A DNA stretch of 64,000 nucleotides from Phyto melanocephala (Eukaryota; Arthropoda; Insecta; Diptera; Rhinophoridae). Both the position numbers and the translations under genes were made by a program. The first letter of the stretch is position 1. Each line of letters begins with the position of its first letter. The DNA is taken from positions 117,878,562-117,942,561 of the forward strand of contig OW799236.1 of NCBI GenBank assembly GCA_941918925.1, read 5' to 3'. The notes under the pieces were generated by a model. That model saw only the letters and a list, made by a program, of their open reading frames with translations, was not told the DNA's origin and ran no database searches. Of the stretch, positions 10,716-23,426 are shown one piece after another.

Positions 10716-11349
10716 GAGGGTGGTTAAATTTTAAGGACCGATGTTGAATTTTATTTAAATTTTATTTAATTTACACAAATTATTTAGGATATTATTATCA
10801 TTTCTTTTTATAATGATAATATTTGTATGGTTCAATTATGTATTTAACAAAATATATGCCAAATGCCCCCCCCCATCCTTGGCGCCACTCCTCTATCTGA
10901 TAGTCCAAATTTTCAATGACAATGTTAATGCTCAATTGTTAGGCATGATGATGAGGCAAGGTTGACTGCTCTTTTGCCACACTATCGCAAAAACCAGCAG
11001 TAGTTCCCATTCAGCGAACTAAGAAGGCATTCACAGATTTTCTAACATTTTATACAGACCTGTTTTTCAGAAATTTTTTTTTTTTTTTTACAATTCTCCC
11101 GATTGTGGACGAATTTGAACGATTATGTTCACCAAAATAATCACGAAGTGCACAAAATGCATTTTGATTTGAACGCCCATTTTTATAAAAAACCTGAATA
11201 ACTTTAAAGCGTTGCTCATTTGCGTATCTTTCCACGGATCAAATTGAGTAAGTTTGAGATTGAGAAATGTCAAGTGAAATGCAGAAAACAAATTTAAGGA
11301 CTAGGTGTAGTTCACCTTCAACATGGGCCCTTAAAATTTACCCACCCTC
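10716..11349 (-). mobile_element. Internally deleted mariner-like element nested in mini-me copy A
   Basis: Inverted termini of about 36 bp start GAGGGTGGTTAAATTTTAAG on the left and GAGGGTGGGTAAATTTTAAG in reverse complement on the right, flanked by TA on both sides. The element is 634 bp, about half the size of a complete mariner. A minus-strand fragment encodes the N-terminal helix-turn-helix region of a transposase. Two other mini-me copies in this window show the uninterrupted target sequence (around 24290 and 58895), which confirms the insertion and its TA target. Confidence 0.8.
11050..11235 (-). pseudogene. mariner-like transposase N-terminal HTH fragment
   Basis: The 61-codon frame begins MERYANEQRFKVIQVFYKNG and continues with ALRDYFGEHNRSNSSTIGRI. 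It resembles the first DNA-binding HTH of mariner-family (SETMAR-like) transposases: an aromatic/hydrophobic helix, then a loop with N-x-R, then S-T-I-G/x-R-I-V-K-K. After the basic VKK the frame runs into a poly-K slippage tract and a stop. The DDD/DDE catalytic domain is missing or scrambled downstream. It lies inside a TIR-bounded element, consistent with an internally deleted copy. Confidence 0.6.
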
Positions 11350-11745
11350 TACAAAGAAAGTGAACATATTTTATTAAAAAGAGATTATTCCATAGCGATT
11401 AACAAAATAATAAATATTGTGCTTTAAATGTACACAAAATTGGTGGTGGGTATAAAAGATTCGGCACAGCCGAATATAGTGCTCTTACTTGTTTATATAT
11501 GAAGGTTGACATTTGACATAAATAAGAGAGGAGAGAAAATGGTTCTTTATCTATAGACTTTGACAGCTGAAATTTAAAATAAGTGAAGAAAAAAAAATAG
11601 TCAGCTGTTCAAATAGGAGTACCTGATGAATAAATTTGCCTTGATTTTGACATTAAAAAACTTACTTCTTCAATTTACACCTCCATTGCCACAAATAAAA
11701 ATTTAGTTTATTAAGATATAAAGAATTATTAACAAAAACTATTTA

Positions 11746-12460
11746 GATAAATTAATAAATATCTTCTTTAATATTGAAAACCTCTAATACTTGCAGTGTT
11801 GAAGATCGTAAGTCAGTAAAATTTTAAAATATGTAATCTCAAAACTATAATAATGATAACTGTATTCTAGTCTAAATATTAACTTTTTGAGCACTTACAT
11901 TTTTTTCGATATAATATTCGAATTTTCGAATACCAAAAAATATTTTTATTATAACAATCTTCACACAAATATACATAAAAATAAGAGTTTTTCCATATTT
12001 GTAGTTAAAAATTCAATATTTCAAATTCGAATATGGCATAAATTATCACAAAATCAGGAATTTGTTAAAGGAATTAATTTTTAAAAAGTTTTTTTTATAA
12101 AAAAAAAAATTTCAGGTCAGAAAAAATTAAATAAATAAATATTTTCTTTAATCTTGAAAAACTTTAATGCATATTTGCAGTTTCACAGCTTGTAAATAGA
12201 TCAGATTTTAATAAAGTCTGAAAATTATAATAATAATTGTATTACAGGGCTTATAATTGTTTTTATGAGAACTTAGAATTTTTTTCGAAGTTATGTTCGA
12301 ATTTTCGAACACTCAAAAAAGCTATTCCTTCCCATTTTTATGTACACAAAATTAATATTTTTTCTATATTTGTGCGAAAAACATCATCATTTTAAATTCG
12401 AATATGACACAAATTATCACAGAATCAAGAACTCATAGTTGAACAGTTTTTTTTTAATTT
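11746..12460. repeat. Diverged tandem duplication, period about 385 bp, rich in TTCGAA
   Basis: The first unit (about 11746-12095) and the second (about 12132-12450) share, in order, an AAATAT-TTCTTTAAT start, a TTTGCAG/CTTGCAG block, ATTATAATAATAA, a TTTTTTCGA block with TTCGAATTTTCGAA, and AAATTCGAATATGRCA-AAATTATCACA. A further TTCGAA-rich stretch continues to about 12690, and a similar one occurs at 49.02-49.40 kb. No coding capacity is evident. Confidence 0.6.
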
Positions 12461-13412
12461 AGTTAAAATTTTTATGCATCGACAAAAGTTTTGACTTTTA
12501 AGAAATTAAGGAAAAACTTCAATTTGCGTGAAATTTTATTAATAATTTTTTTATGTTCGAATTTGGAATATTGCGCAATTTTTTCTAAAATTAAGAGAAC
12601 TTTTGTAGATTTGTATTTGGCACTATGCAGGTAGTAATTTAAAGTTGAAACAAATTTATTATAGTTAAATTTGAATTTTCGAACAAAAAAAAATATAATG
12701 TGTTTTTATTGCTGATAAAAGTCACAATAAAAGGCACAAGAAAATTATAGGCCACATTCCTAATACATTTTTTTTACTTATTAAAGTTTTTTTTTTTACG
12801 AATTTTGATCATGTAAAGAAAACAATCTCAAAAATTGTCTCTAAAACAAGTCATGCTAAACGGAAGATTTCCCTTAACCATAAAAATTCTTATCCACTTA
12901 ATCTCTTACACATGCCTGCAAATATATTTAAAATTACATCTCATAATTATCTGTTTTTGCTTTGGGAATTCCATTGTTTTTCAAACTTAATTTAGTTTTA
13001 GCAAACAAATTATCATGGCTCTCTTTTCTTGCTATCATTAATATGTCTTTTAAGCTGGCAACGAGAAACTCATTTTAATGGAAAATTTAAAAGAAAAACT
13101 TAAAAATAGAAGTTTGCTTTAAAAAAAGGGTTGGTCTAAAAAACATTCCTTCAACCATGACTAGTCATATTCTATAAATGCTTTTAACATTTTTTTTTAT
13201 AATTGGTTTATATAGTATTCATAAACATGTTTTAAACAATTTGCTACGTACACGTTTAGGTGCTTACATTTTTCAAGTAATTTAAATAGTAATATTACAC
13301 ACATACATACATATATACATTCACATGCTTATTTTGTAAGTTATTTTCGTCGTTATTGAAGAAAATCTACATTTTCAGTCATCATTTAGATGCTTTGTAG
13401 TAATCCATGGGT
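12461..13412. other. No recognisable gene
   Basis: AT-rich sequence. A short ACAT-repeat lies near 13299-13320. Nothing else is supported. Confidence 0.6.
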
Positions 13413-13447
13413 ACTCACCTGGAATTAGATATAAGAAGAAATAAGTT
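13413..13447 (-). other. Candidate recursive (ratchet) splice site
   Basis: On the minus strand a pyrimidine-rich tract (CTTATTTCTTCTTATATC) leads to TTCCAG immediately followed by GTGAGTA. That is a 3' splice site fused directly to a strong 5' splice site, with no exon between. The junction lies between 13419 and 13418. This arrangement is the known signature of ratchet points in long Drosophila introns. It lies outside any recognised transposon. A similar motif on the same strand occurs at 60.38 kb. Confidence 0.4.
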
Positions 13448-14260
13448 AAATTTGATGAAGATATAAGAAGGAGATAATTTTTAAGTTAGAATAAAACATA
13501 AATAAATATAATTTTGTTTAAAATTTGTTCTTATAACCGGTGCACGGCTGTCACTAGCCACATTCAAAACAAACTATAGTTTCGATTTTTTGTGTCGTTA
13601 CCCAAATCCTGCTAGATTTTTGGGACACCCCTTCCTTTTCGAATTTAGTAGCTTGTCCTTAAACCTTGTTTATTAGTTTCACTAGTTCCATTTTAAGTTC
13701 ATTGAATGTTTATTAATTAATAGCTAAAGTGGCGCTGTTTGTAAGACATGATTAAAAAAAAGATTGCAACAAAATATAAGAAATATTTATTAAATTCAAA
13801 ATTATTTCCTCAATTTATTATAATTATAATTTTTTGTTCACCAGAGTCCTTTAAAGCGCTTTAACAACTTGTCTTTATAAGATTCTATAAACAAAACAAA
13901 AACAAAATATCCAATCATTCATATATACTTTACTTCAAGGTTTCTTTAAGCAACTTGACGAAATGAATGATTCTTATCGATATTAATGATTTTATTTTTC
14001 TTCGATTTTTAAACATAAGTAATTTCTTTTTTTTCTTCTGTATTGTGTTTATTTATTTTTTGTTTTTTTTTTTTTTGTTCATTAAACGAAAAACTAAAAT
14101 CTCTAGTTTATGATCAAATATTTAATCATTTACGTTTAACTATATTTATAAACATGTGTATGTACATTAGACCGTACCGTACTTAGCAAAAAGGGCCCTT
14201 CACAATTGAATATACACGTTTTTTGAAAGACAGTTTCGAATATTTTTTTCTGAACGTCGT
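13448..14260. other. No recognisable gene
   Basis: AT-rich sequence with long T-runs around 14030-14070. No coding or repeat structure was identified. Confidence 0.55.
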
Positions 14261-14261
14261 A

Positions 14262-14500
14262 TTTGTATACCCTCTACACTAAATGGTATATATAGGTTTG
14301 TCATTCCGTTTGTAATTTGTACAATATTTATTCGAAGCCCTTTTAAGTATATATATTCTGAATTCCTAGATACAGGAATTTATTAGTTTAGGTCCATGTG
14401 CATGTTAAAATCAGCTTGTTAAAGCCTTCAGGTATACTTTAAACTCTTGCATGGTATCAATTTATCAGATATGCTTTCGAGAACTTTGGTACTGAAAATC
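14262..14500 (+). mobile_element. Partial mini-me-type element (left end only, copy E)
   Basis: The segment begins TTTGTATACCC, followed by TTGTCATTCCGTTTGTAA and TTTTAAGTATATATATTCTG, the conserved left-end core of the family. The (GTCY)n tract is lost, and homology fades beyond about 14.5 kb. No matching right-end hairpin was found nearby. Confidence 0.6.
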
Positions 14501-15233
14501 AGTTATGTAGGCAAATTATAAGCTGAGATATGAGCGAAAGAACACTATTGCCTCTGTTTTTTACCCAAGCAAAGTAAATTTTGAACCTTCCAGATATCCT
14601 CTTGATCCGTTTGTTGTCGCTACATACATAATGCAGCTTTTGTCAGCCATGATTCTGAAATGGCGAAGTTTTGCCTTTATTCACTTTAAGTCGCACATAT
14701 ATGATCACATACAACAAAATTGTATGTGAAACACATACATATGACACGTGACATAAATCAACAACAGCATAGTTTGATCAAAAGTAAATTAAAGGCAGAT
14801 TAAGGATAATCTGTTTCACGAAAAAAATTATTTTTATATGTTTTTAGTTATATATTTACAATTTTGTGAAGTCTATAATAGATTTGTGACTACAAGCTCT
14901 TGCTTGTTATATATTTTATTGGCAATTTTAGTCGGATCCTTAAGAAAGACATACCGAAGAGAGCCATGTTTGACTCTAAAGGTAACTTTACTCATGTACA
15001 ACGTTATAGTATTTGCACACCAGTTTTTGCTACCCCAACATACCACCATTATAATTAAAGTTTTGCAAAAATCATTAAAGGTATTCACGTCAGTGGTTTT
15101 ACTGTAGCGAAATTCAAAATTTTGTATATTGACGACGAGTTGAGTGAGCGCTTACTTGCGGCAAAAAATAAATGTTAGGTGTGGCTCATTTTGGTCACTA
15201 GCGAAATAGGGGAAAAGTAAGTTTTATTTATTA
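14501..15233. other. No recognisable gene
   Basis: This may contain the eroded interior of the mini-me copy immediately to the left. An open frame on each strand at 14.84-15.11 kb lacks recognisable motifs. A small palindrome, CACATACAA...TTGTATGTG, lies near 14707-14729. Confidence 0.45.
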
Positions 15234-15525
15234 CTAGCTTGTGCCCGCGACTTTGTCTACGTAGTTATCGGGATAAAAGGTACACATAGTATTAACAACA
15301 AAAATAAAAAAAAATTATACAACACAAACAACCCGTTTAGGATGTCTGACGATGACTTTGCCAACGACTTCGCGTTACTATCGTTATGAAAAAAATAGCC
15401 TATGTGTTAACATAGGTTGCTATCTATATATGTGCCGAATTTCATTTGGTTCCGTTTAGCCGTTTTTTCGTGATTGAGTAACAAATATTGAAACATCCAA
15501 ACATACAAACATTCACATTTGGTGT
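15234..15525 (-). mobile_element. Short non-autonomous Helitron, minus orientation
   Basis: In minus orientation the right end reads CGCGGGCACAAGCTAG|T, the GCGGGC...CTAGT terminus of many arthropod Helitrons. The opposite side reads AATGTTTGTATGTTTGGATG with ACTCAATCACG inside it, matching the TTTG-rich 5' portion of the same class. The 5' boundary is approximate because no clean TC start was seen. It is about 290 bp and non-coding. Confidence 0.55.
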
Positions 15526-17774
15526 CCAAGTTGCTGGTGCTACAAAAGGGTTGTGAACGTTCAAGTTGATGTCCAAAAGGTGGTGGTTGAGTGTCTCTAT
15601 TTATTGGTTTAATACAATCTGTTTGCTGTTCAGTGGCTCTTCTTTAATTAATGAACACACTTTAATTTTAAATTTTATTTAATATTTCTTTATTTTCTTT
15701 TTATTTAAATTTTGTTTATTTTGATTAATAAGTTTTAAGGTTTTTACAATTTAATTTATAAATATTGGCGTCTATCACTTGGTAAAAAAAGAAAGCAAGT
15801 GTTTAGCAAGAGCAACAAGTGCAAAGACGGTCAAGATTTTACGCCGTTAAACAAAGGGCGCCGCCTCACAATGTTATGTATTGTCTACATTAAAGTTACA
15901 AATGTATTTATATCAGATAGACGCCAACAACATTTATTACATAAGTAGGATTTTATACAGAGTTGTTGTTGTATTTAAAACGAAACTTTGAATTTTCGCA
16001 AGACTTAAATCGGTGATGTGAATACATTTGTAATACTTTTGCTGAGATAGCATTGTAATACTCGTATGATACAATTTTAATACCTTTTTTGTTGCCGAAC
16101 AAAGAGGTCGTCTTTTAAAAATTCTTTTAAGCTCAATGGCTACAAAAAAATTTATAGGAAATTAACTGGAAAAATACTTTTATTTAAAGCTGTATAACGA
16201 AATTTTTTTAGGTACGGCTTAATGCACATATCTGATGAAAGAGACAGAAAGAGAAAGAGGTCTGTCTGCAACATAATTATAAACAAAAAACGTATACCAA
16301 ATATTCAACTCCATTTTAAAACATTCTTTTTAATTTACACATGCACTGGCACAAAACACACGCCTCGCATTCCCCATCTTATAAATTTTTTTTTCCATTA
16401 AAATAATTTAAGCAGAGGAAGAAGCACAAAAAAAATGCTAAAAGCTTATGATGAGTTTCATTTAGTAGAGTAAAGTGAAGTAGAGTAAAGCAGAAAAAAA
16501 ATAGAAATATATGTATGTAATAAGAATTGTGTATGCAACATATTGCATATTTTGTTTTGTCTGTAGCTGTTGTTGCTGCTGCTTTTTTGCAAGAGGCGTT
16601 ACATTTTTGATATGCGCCAGATTATTATAAATGTGTTGCTTGTCCTTTTTATTAGTTTGGCCACTGTGCACGTAAATGCAACGAAACTTTTAACAACCCC
16701 TCATAAGTGAAATTAACAAAAACCAAAAAAAAAAAAGAAGAGAATATTTTGCAACTAAAACCAGATCACTAAAAAAAAAGGTAGAACAGCCTAAACTGGT
16801 GGTGCTGACGATCGCACTGTTGACGATGATGATGATGATGATGAAAACATTGAATGCTTTTAAGTGCAATGTTATCGATGTAAAAGTTTCATTTTTAATT
16901 TAGCAAATTTTAAAATGCAACATTTGCTAAGTATTATGAAATTCGAACGGAAGCCATACTGCAGGCGCATGTTCTTCAACACTTCAAAACTGACGATATA
17001 TCGTACATTTTAATGTACGTATGTATGTGTGCATGTATTTGCTAAAACAAATTGAGTGGTCGATTGGTTTCAATAAAGTGTATGTAACAACAAATATGAT
17101 AAGGAAACAATTTTTAATAAAATACAAAAATTTCAGAAATTATTTTAAACTAAAAATATAAAAATTTGTTGATAAAAACAAATAATATGTAAAAACTTTT
17201 TATATAAATCGAAATGATTGTGTCATTAAAAAACTTGATTTGGATATGCTTTACATTCTGTATCCGTACTTTGCCTTTTCAGATATGAAGCATTATACTA
17301 AATATAACGGTATTATGGGAGTGTTTCGAAAACTATAATTTAAAGTTATGAAGAAAAAAAATTTTTTTATGTAGATTAATATTTTTTATAGAATCGTATA
17401 GATTAGTGACAGTTTTTGATAGACTAACCTTCAGCCCTACAAATATTTCAAAAAATAATACGTTGCAGATCTTTTTCACCACCACAACTACGTACGACAA
17501 TTTTTATTATCGGAAATCAGATCATGATGAAAATATGCTAAATCATTTAAGATGATTTCGTTCAAAAAACTACCATTCACTCGTTACTGTTAAGTTTTTC
17601 AATCAATTCATTTTCTTTACATTTTGTTTATTTTAGTTGAACTAGGTTAAATGCTTGAAACTTTTTGAGATTTTCTAAGTTTGTCATTGGAGCTTTCGTA
17701 TTCTTATTTGTAGGTTTTGTTTTTCGACAACCAAAGCTTTTTGCATTAATAATTTTTCTATTTTCTGTATTTTT
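15526..17774. other. No recognisable gene; small GAT microsatellite
   Basis: AT-rich sequence with a (GAT)n tract at 16823-16843 and CA- or GT-rich short runs. Nothing else is supported. Confidence 0.55.
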
Positions 17775-17778
17775 AATT

Positions 17779-18541
17779 CTGTGCTCGCAAGGAAAAACAA
17801 GGTAACTCCATTTTTTTAAAACACAAGAAAGACGCATTTAAAGTTTTTGACATATTTTACTAGTTTTTGTTTTAATTCATATTCTAATGACTGCGCATTA
17901 AAAAAAACATAATTTTACATCCTGTTGAACATTTTGGGTTGCAGTAAAAAACTCTTTATCCGTCAGAAGCGAAAATCAAGGTCAGTTACCTGGTTTTTCC
18001 TAAAAATTTCATTGTTTGAATTTATTCTTATACTTTATGGAGTTAAGGCAACTTTTCATCGTCTTATGCATCGTCTTATGGAGAGGATCGTCAAGGTTGC
18101 AGCAAAAGAGACTAAACTTGTAATTTTAAATTGTTATCAAAAAAAGTAATGAATTTCGTATTGATTTGAAAATCGAAAATTTTTAATTTTTTAGTTTTTA
18201 GTTTGCTGTTAAAAATAAAGGAATTCAGTTAATTTTGTTGTATGTTAATGATACAATTCTAGTTTCAATTATTGTTTACATCAACGATCAATCTCCTAGT
18301 GTTTTTCTTTAAGATATTATGGAGTTACCTGATTTTTTCTTAAAACACATGGAGTTACCTTTTTTTTTTCCTAAAAACTGGTATTTAAGCGATTTTTATT
18401 TTGTAGATTACTCTTAAATGTGATACTTTTTCATAATTTTGATCTGACAGAGTGATGGTAAATCCAAAATCCATCAAATTTTTGGTGTTTTTTCAACTTT
18501 TTGGAAAAATGCAGTTACCTTGTTTTTCCTTGCGACCACAG
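17779..18541. mobile_element. 763-bp TIR element with subterminal GTTACC repeats
   Basis: The termini are inverted: CTGTGCTCGCAAGGAAAAAC on the left and CTGTGGTCGCAAGGAAAAAC in reverse complement on the right, continuing with AAGGTAACTSCATTTTT. AATT flanks both ends and is either a 4-bp target duplication or part of the TIR. Inside are further copies of the GTTACCT(T/G)-T-rich motif at about 17977, 18326 and 18352. This is the pattern of clustered transposase-binding sites near element ends. No transposase is recognisable in the 74-codon internal frame. Superfamily unassigned. Confidence 0.7.
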
Positions 18542-18545
18542 AATT

Positions 18546-21500
18546 ATTCTCGCCACTGTGTGTCCAAAAATTTTGTTTAATATTGTTCAACGTTGTGAAC
18601 TAATTGATCTTTTATCTGATGCCCTTTTTTATAATATAAAACTGTTAGCTGTCAAATTTGATTATGAAGCAATAACTTTTTGCACAGTTGCTGGCAGACT
18701 TTAATCTTCCGTTTATTTTGGGGACATCGGTCAAATTTATGAATTGTTTGCAAGAAAATTTAACAAATCTCGATATAATTCTATATACAGAAAATGTCTA
18801 ACAATATTTTTTTTTAACTCTCGGAACAGTGAATGAGACACTTGAAATATAGTCTGTTTCGAGTATAGACGGGAGAACATTTGGAAGGGAAACATTAGCC
18901 TGGGAGCATATTATGGGTGGGAAAGAAACTATTGTTTTTGTATTTGGTATGCGGCGGCACGCTCTAGTGGAAATGTTGTCGATAAAATATACGTCTGTGT
19001 AAACGTGAATGAAAAAAAAAACTTAAGAGAATTTTTTTCTTCCATATGCTCGCCCTCCTAAACTTGGACATAGACATCGCAAGTAAGATTTGAAAGTTTA
19101 CAAAGCATTATATTGCATATTAACATTAATCGAATATCTACTACTAATACCAAATCTTGAGTAGGAATCAGTTTGTTCGAACAAGAATTAATCATGTACC
19201 TAAATTTAAATATGTACCGGGTTTTTCATTAAAAACGTCTCTTTCGGTCTTTTTTAAATAAAAGACTTGTAGATGAGTTAAATAAATTATATTTATTTCA
19301 AATAAAAAATAACGAATTAATGTCATTTTTTATGGAATAAAATATCATTTAATTATTTCCCGAAGAAGCACTGGCAAAAGTGAATAAAAAATCTATAATA
19401 GATTACACAAATGTATCGAAATACCAAACATTTTGCGTTCGATGGTGACCTATAGGCTTCCTAACGTTGCTGGTTTGTTGAAGATATTAAAGTACATTAA
19501 TAAGGTAACTATTCGCGAGCACCGTTAAATAAAATAACTCTCTCACCTGGTCTTCAACAATTCGTATCGTATTATATCAAACGGTTAATAATATGTGTCA
19601 TCATATTGTTAAGAACATATATCACTTAAGTTTATGGGGTCAAACGATCGCCTTTGCACACTGTTGGCGCAATGTTTTAATTAAAAAAAAAAAAATTGCG
19701 ATTGATGCGGCTTACCGTCGTAAAATAAATAATTTTTTCGAATAAATTATTATTGAATCTCCTGCAGGACTTCAGAATGTTCACACATCCAAATGAAACA
19801 GTTTAACTGGTTGATAAAACTATCGAGCCAGAAGTAAACTTTAATAAAAATCGGTTTTAGAGCGAAAACATCTATAAGAAAAATTAAATAACTTGCAAAC
19901 GTTCGTAAAGATTTTATCTGGCATTGACTGGTATAGACTGACGTTTCAAGCTGTGAAAAAACTGCAAACCAAACTTCTCTCCTATTTAAAAAATTTAAAA
20001 ACTAAAATGCATGGCAGCTCAATACAAAATTTTATTTAAATCCAACCAGTAGGTTTTAACATAATCGAGTTCAGCAAAATAAAAAGAAAGACAGACAGAC
20101 ACCGAAAAATTTAAAGTGATATTTTGTTATCTAGATTGTTGAATATTTTTCGCTAATTATTCCATATACCAACATGGTCTCTTTTAAATTTGATTAAAAG
20201 TATTAATTTTATTTAAAGTCTATTTTAAATTATTATTTTTATTTAAATTCTGCTTTTAAGACACAATTTTTTAAAGGGGAGATATTCTTCATATTTTTTA
20301 TAAATAAAAATTAGGAAAAATTAATGAAGCTTTAATTTTTTTCATAAAAAATTGTGCATAAAATTATATTAATCAAAAATTTTCTATGAAAAGGTAAGAA
20401 TTTAAATTAAAAAGAAAATAATTTTTTTGAATAAAAAATTTACAGAGAATTTTTTATAGAGAGACAATACCTTTAAGTGCTTTAGGTGTAACAATTTCCT
20501 CTTCTACCTGTGTAACATTCTCTTTATTTATTATTTTTTTGTTAAAAATAATAAGCAGTTAAAAAAAATTGCTTAAAAGTGATTTAGCTGTTTTCATCAG
20601 CATCAACTAAATGTTTCTCTTTTTTTCACCAGCTGATAACAATAAAGTATTCTTTTTTTTTTATAAAAATCAACACTTTCCTAAATGAGAACAATCAGTA
20701 GAAAGACTGTTTGTTACATTTTCTGTTTTTTTTCTTCTTTAGTTCAACTTGTAATAGCAACAGCAACAAAATAAAGTATTATTAATCGTTGTTCTTAATC
20801 AATTATCTTTACCATCTTTAATTAATTTTAAATAATTCTTGAAACTTGCTTGTGGTGTTTGTTTTCATATTTTTTTTAACATGTAATGATTTTGTTGTTG
20901 TTTCTGTTTTTTTTTTTTAAGAAACCTACCCATATTTTATTAACTAACCAACCAAATGATGAGTTGGTATAAAATTATTTCATACCATTGAATAGCAATA
21001 ACCACTACATGCACTTGTGGTCTCTTTTACGTACAAGTTTGGTTAAAGAGGAATAAAAAGTCATGCGAGTAAAAAAAAGGAAGGAACCTTGTTAGGAGTT
21101 GAAAAAATTTAATTGTTTATAGTCAGCTACATTGTTGTTTTAGATATTTACTAATATTTATCGAAAGAAAAAATGAAAGGCTCAAATGCAATAAGTACTT
21201 TAGGAATTCTAGGTACACACTTGAGAAAGAAGGGAAACCTTCCCTAAACTTTAAACACGTATATACTTAAATTAAATATGCGTTGTTATAATAAGTTCGA
21301 ATTACTTATTTTACTTAAACTTTAAATTTAAAAATCTATAAATTTGAATTCCATTAACAGATCACATTATCGGGGTGGTGGCAGCTGGACAACTGCAAAC
21401 TTATGCTTGTATGTTTAAACAGATTATAAGATTTCTGCTTACACTCTACTTCTCAATATATTGCAGTGTTTCATGTTGTTATTGTTTAAATAAAATGAAA

Positions 21501-23426
21501 AGAAGTAAAAAAAAAAATAAAACAAAACTGCACTCGTTGTTATTCCATATAAAATGTTTAAGCTACTGAGCGGCATAAACAGGAGATGATCTTATCATAG
21601 TTATGGGAAATTGCTTTAGTCTTATCGCTTTTGGTCGATTGTATTTTAATTCTTGCTTCCTTGCAACCTTAACAAGTTGCACCATAAAATTTCAAATTGA
21701 ATGAGAAAAGCAGCAGCAAAAAAAAAGCTATTTGTAATCTTCATAACAATTTAACGAGCTTTAATTTTAGATAGGAAAATTTTGATTAATTGTTTACCAA
21801 ATGATAGCAAATTGCAAAAAATGCGCATAAATGGTTAAAAATTTTAATTAATTATTTTTCTACACGTATCCAAACACTTTGATATTTAAAAATTTATTCA
21901 GAAAACTAAAATGCTAAAGCTTTGTACAAAGGTTTCACTTAGCTAAGGGTCTCCAAATGGTCATAAATTGAATATACAAGCTATTGACTTAAAAACCATT
22001 TAAACTCTGTGTTTTGTACTCAAATTTTCTTTTAACATTTTGCTTTAGTTTCTAGAGGAAAGAGCAAAAAAAAAAAATATACGTAAAACTAATAGCAAAC
22101 TTTTTATTTGACTTCATAGATGTTTATTGCTAGTATGCAGTTAACAACCAAATAAAGCTTAAGTAAAAACCTACATTTCATTCTTTAGCTTAAACACCAG
22201 TTGTTATACTACCAACCACCACCAACTTGCACCATCAAGAAGAACTAAACAACATTTCAAGATCTCATTAGCAGTCCATTTATAATAATTTATCCTCGTA
22301 AAAATAAAGAAAACTACTATGGACATTAAATGGTCAGGCAAATACTTAAATACAACAATAATAACAACAACAAAAACTATTCATCGCACCAAACACATCT
22401 GCATAACAAAATCGATTGTGTTCTTTTCGTGTTTTTTTTTTGCTTGTGCATTTTGCAAACTTGCATTAACTAAATGATGCTTACATTGTTGTTGGTTTAA
22501 CAACAACAAAAAAAAATAAAATTAAAAAAATCTTGAAAAACAAATAAGAAGAAAATTAAAAGGCCATGCGTAAGCCAATACAACAGTTTTTATGAATATT
22601 AATTAAATATGAATGCGTTAGTACTCTACAGTCAGTGTTGGCAGAAAATTTGGTTCATAATAAACCATAGATCTCAAATGTGAGTCGTATATTTTGCTGG
22701 AAAATATTTCAAAATTCTAAGTAAAATTTAAACAATATTTTCTTTTGAAAATATCTGGTATTGAAAATTAAAAAAAAATTAATGCATCAGAGACTGACAT
22801 TGTGAGATAAAATTCTCGTGAGGCAAATACACTTACAACCATTTGCCATCAAGTAATGCAATGGCTTATAGATACATAAAGTGACTATTTGATTTAAATA
22901 AGAAAACCCATTTCCTGTAGCCGCAGTGGTTTACAATTTGCCATTTCGTTTTAAAATCATAAAATATTCATAAAGAAATATGGGTAGAGAAGTCGATTCA
23001 GTGATGACAATTTATTCCACTATCAGCGGGTCTTTGGTTATCAACTGCTGGAAAACCTCATATGTTGGAGATATCCTTTTGTTACCTTTTCAAACGTTCA
23101 GAAATAATCTGCCAAGATAAAAGCAAAGAAAAACAACTGTTTCTGTTTTCCCCGTATTATTAAAGCAAATCTTAACATTTCATAAAACGACTTAGACCAA
23201 AAGATCATAAACTGGCGAAATTGTAAACAGAGAAATATTGTTTTAATTATTAATTAAATCAGGTTCCCAAAATTATTTCTTGGGCATGGCGGTGATACTA
23301 ACTCGCAAGTTTTGGTCAAAAGACTAATTATAGAATTAAACTATAAATTTGGTTTGAAACTGTTATTTGATATATAAAATTGGCATCGAAATATTTACAA
23401 ACGAAAATGATACTGCTTTAGAACGA
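18546..23426. other. Long AT-rich stretch without recognisable genes
   Basis: I found no convincing gene, RNA or bounded element across about 4.9 kb. The region 19.2-20.0 kb has slightly higher complexity and may be a decayed transposase region, but no motif could be named. CAACAA-rich microsatellite-like patches occur near 20750 and 22360-22510. Confidence 0.5.

Larger units (their letters stand above)
9096..11491 (+). mobile_element. Long mini-me-type dipteran interspersed element (copy A)
   Basis: The left end is a TATACCC...GGGTATA hairpin (9099-9130), followed by the conserved blocks GTCATTCCGTTTGTAACAC and ACCCCATAAAGTATATATA, then a (GTCY)n microsatellite. That core-plus-(GTCY)n arrangement is the signature of dipteran mini-me elements. 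The right end is the hairpin TTCGGCACAGCCGAA, then a short spacer and CTCTTACTTG. Its interior consists of about 288-bp tandem units and an inserted mariner-like element (10716-11349). Without the insertion it would be about 1.76 kb. No coding capacity is seen, so it must be mobilised in trans. The terminal hairpins suggest a Helentron/rolling-circle or related mechanism, which is inference. Confidence 0.75.

Noticed and set aside
18320..18345. Minus-strand AATCAG-GTAACT splice-like fusion
   Set aside because: It is one of the repeated GTTACCT motifs of the 763-bp TIR element.
19200..20060. Possible decayed transposase
   Set aside because: Composition is suggestive but no motif, frame or TIR pair could be supported.
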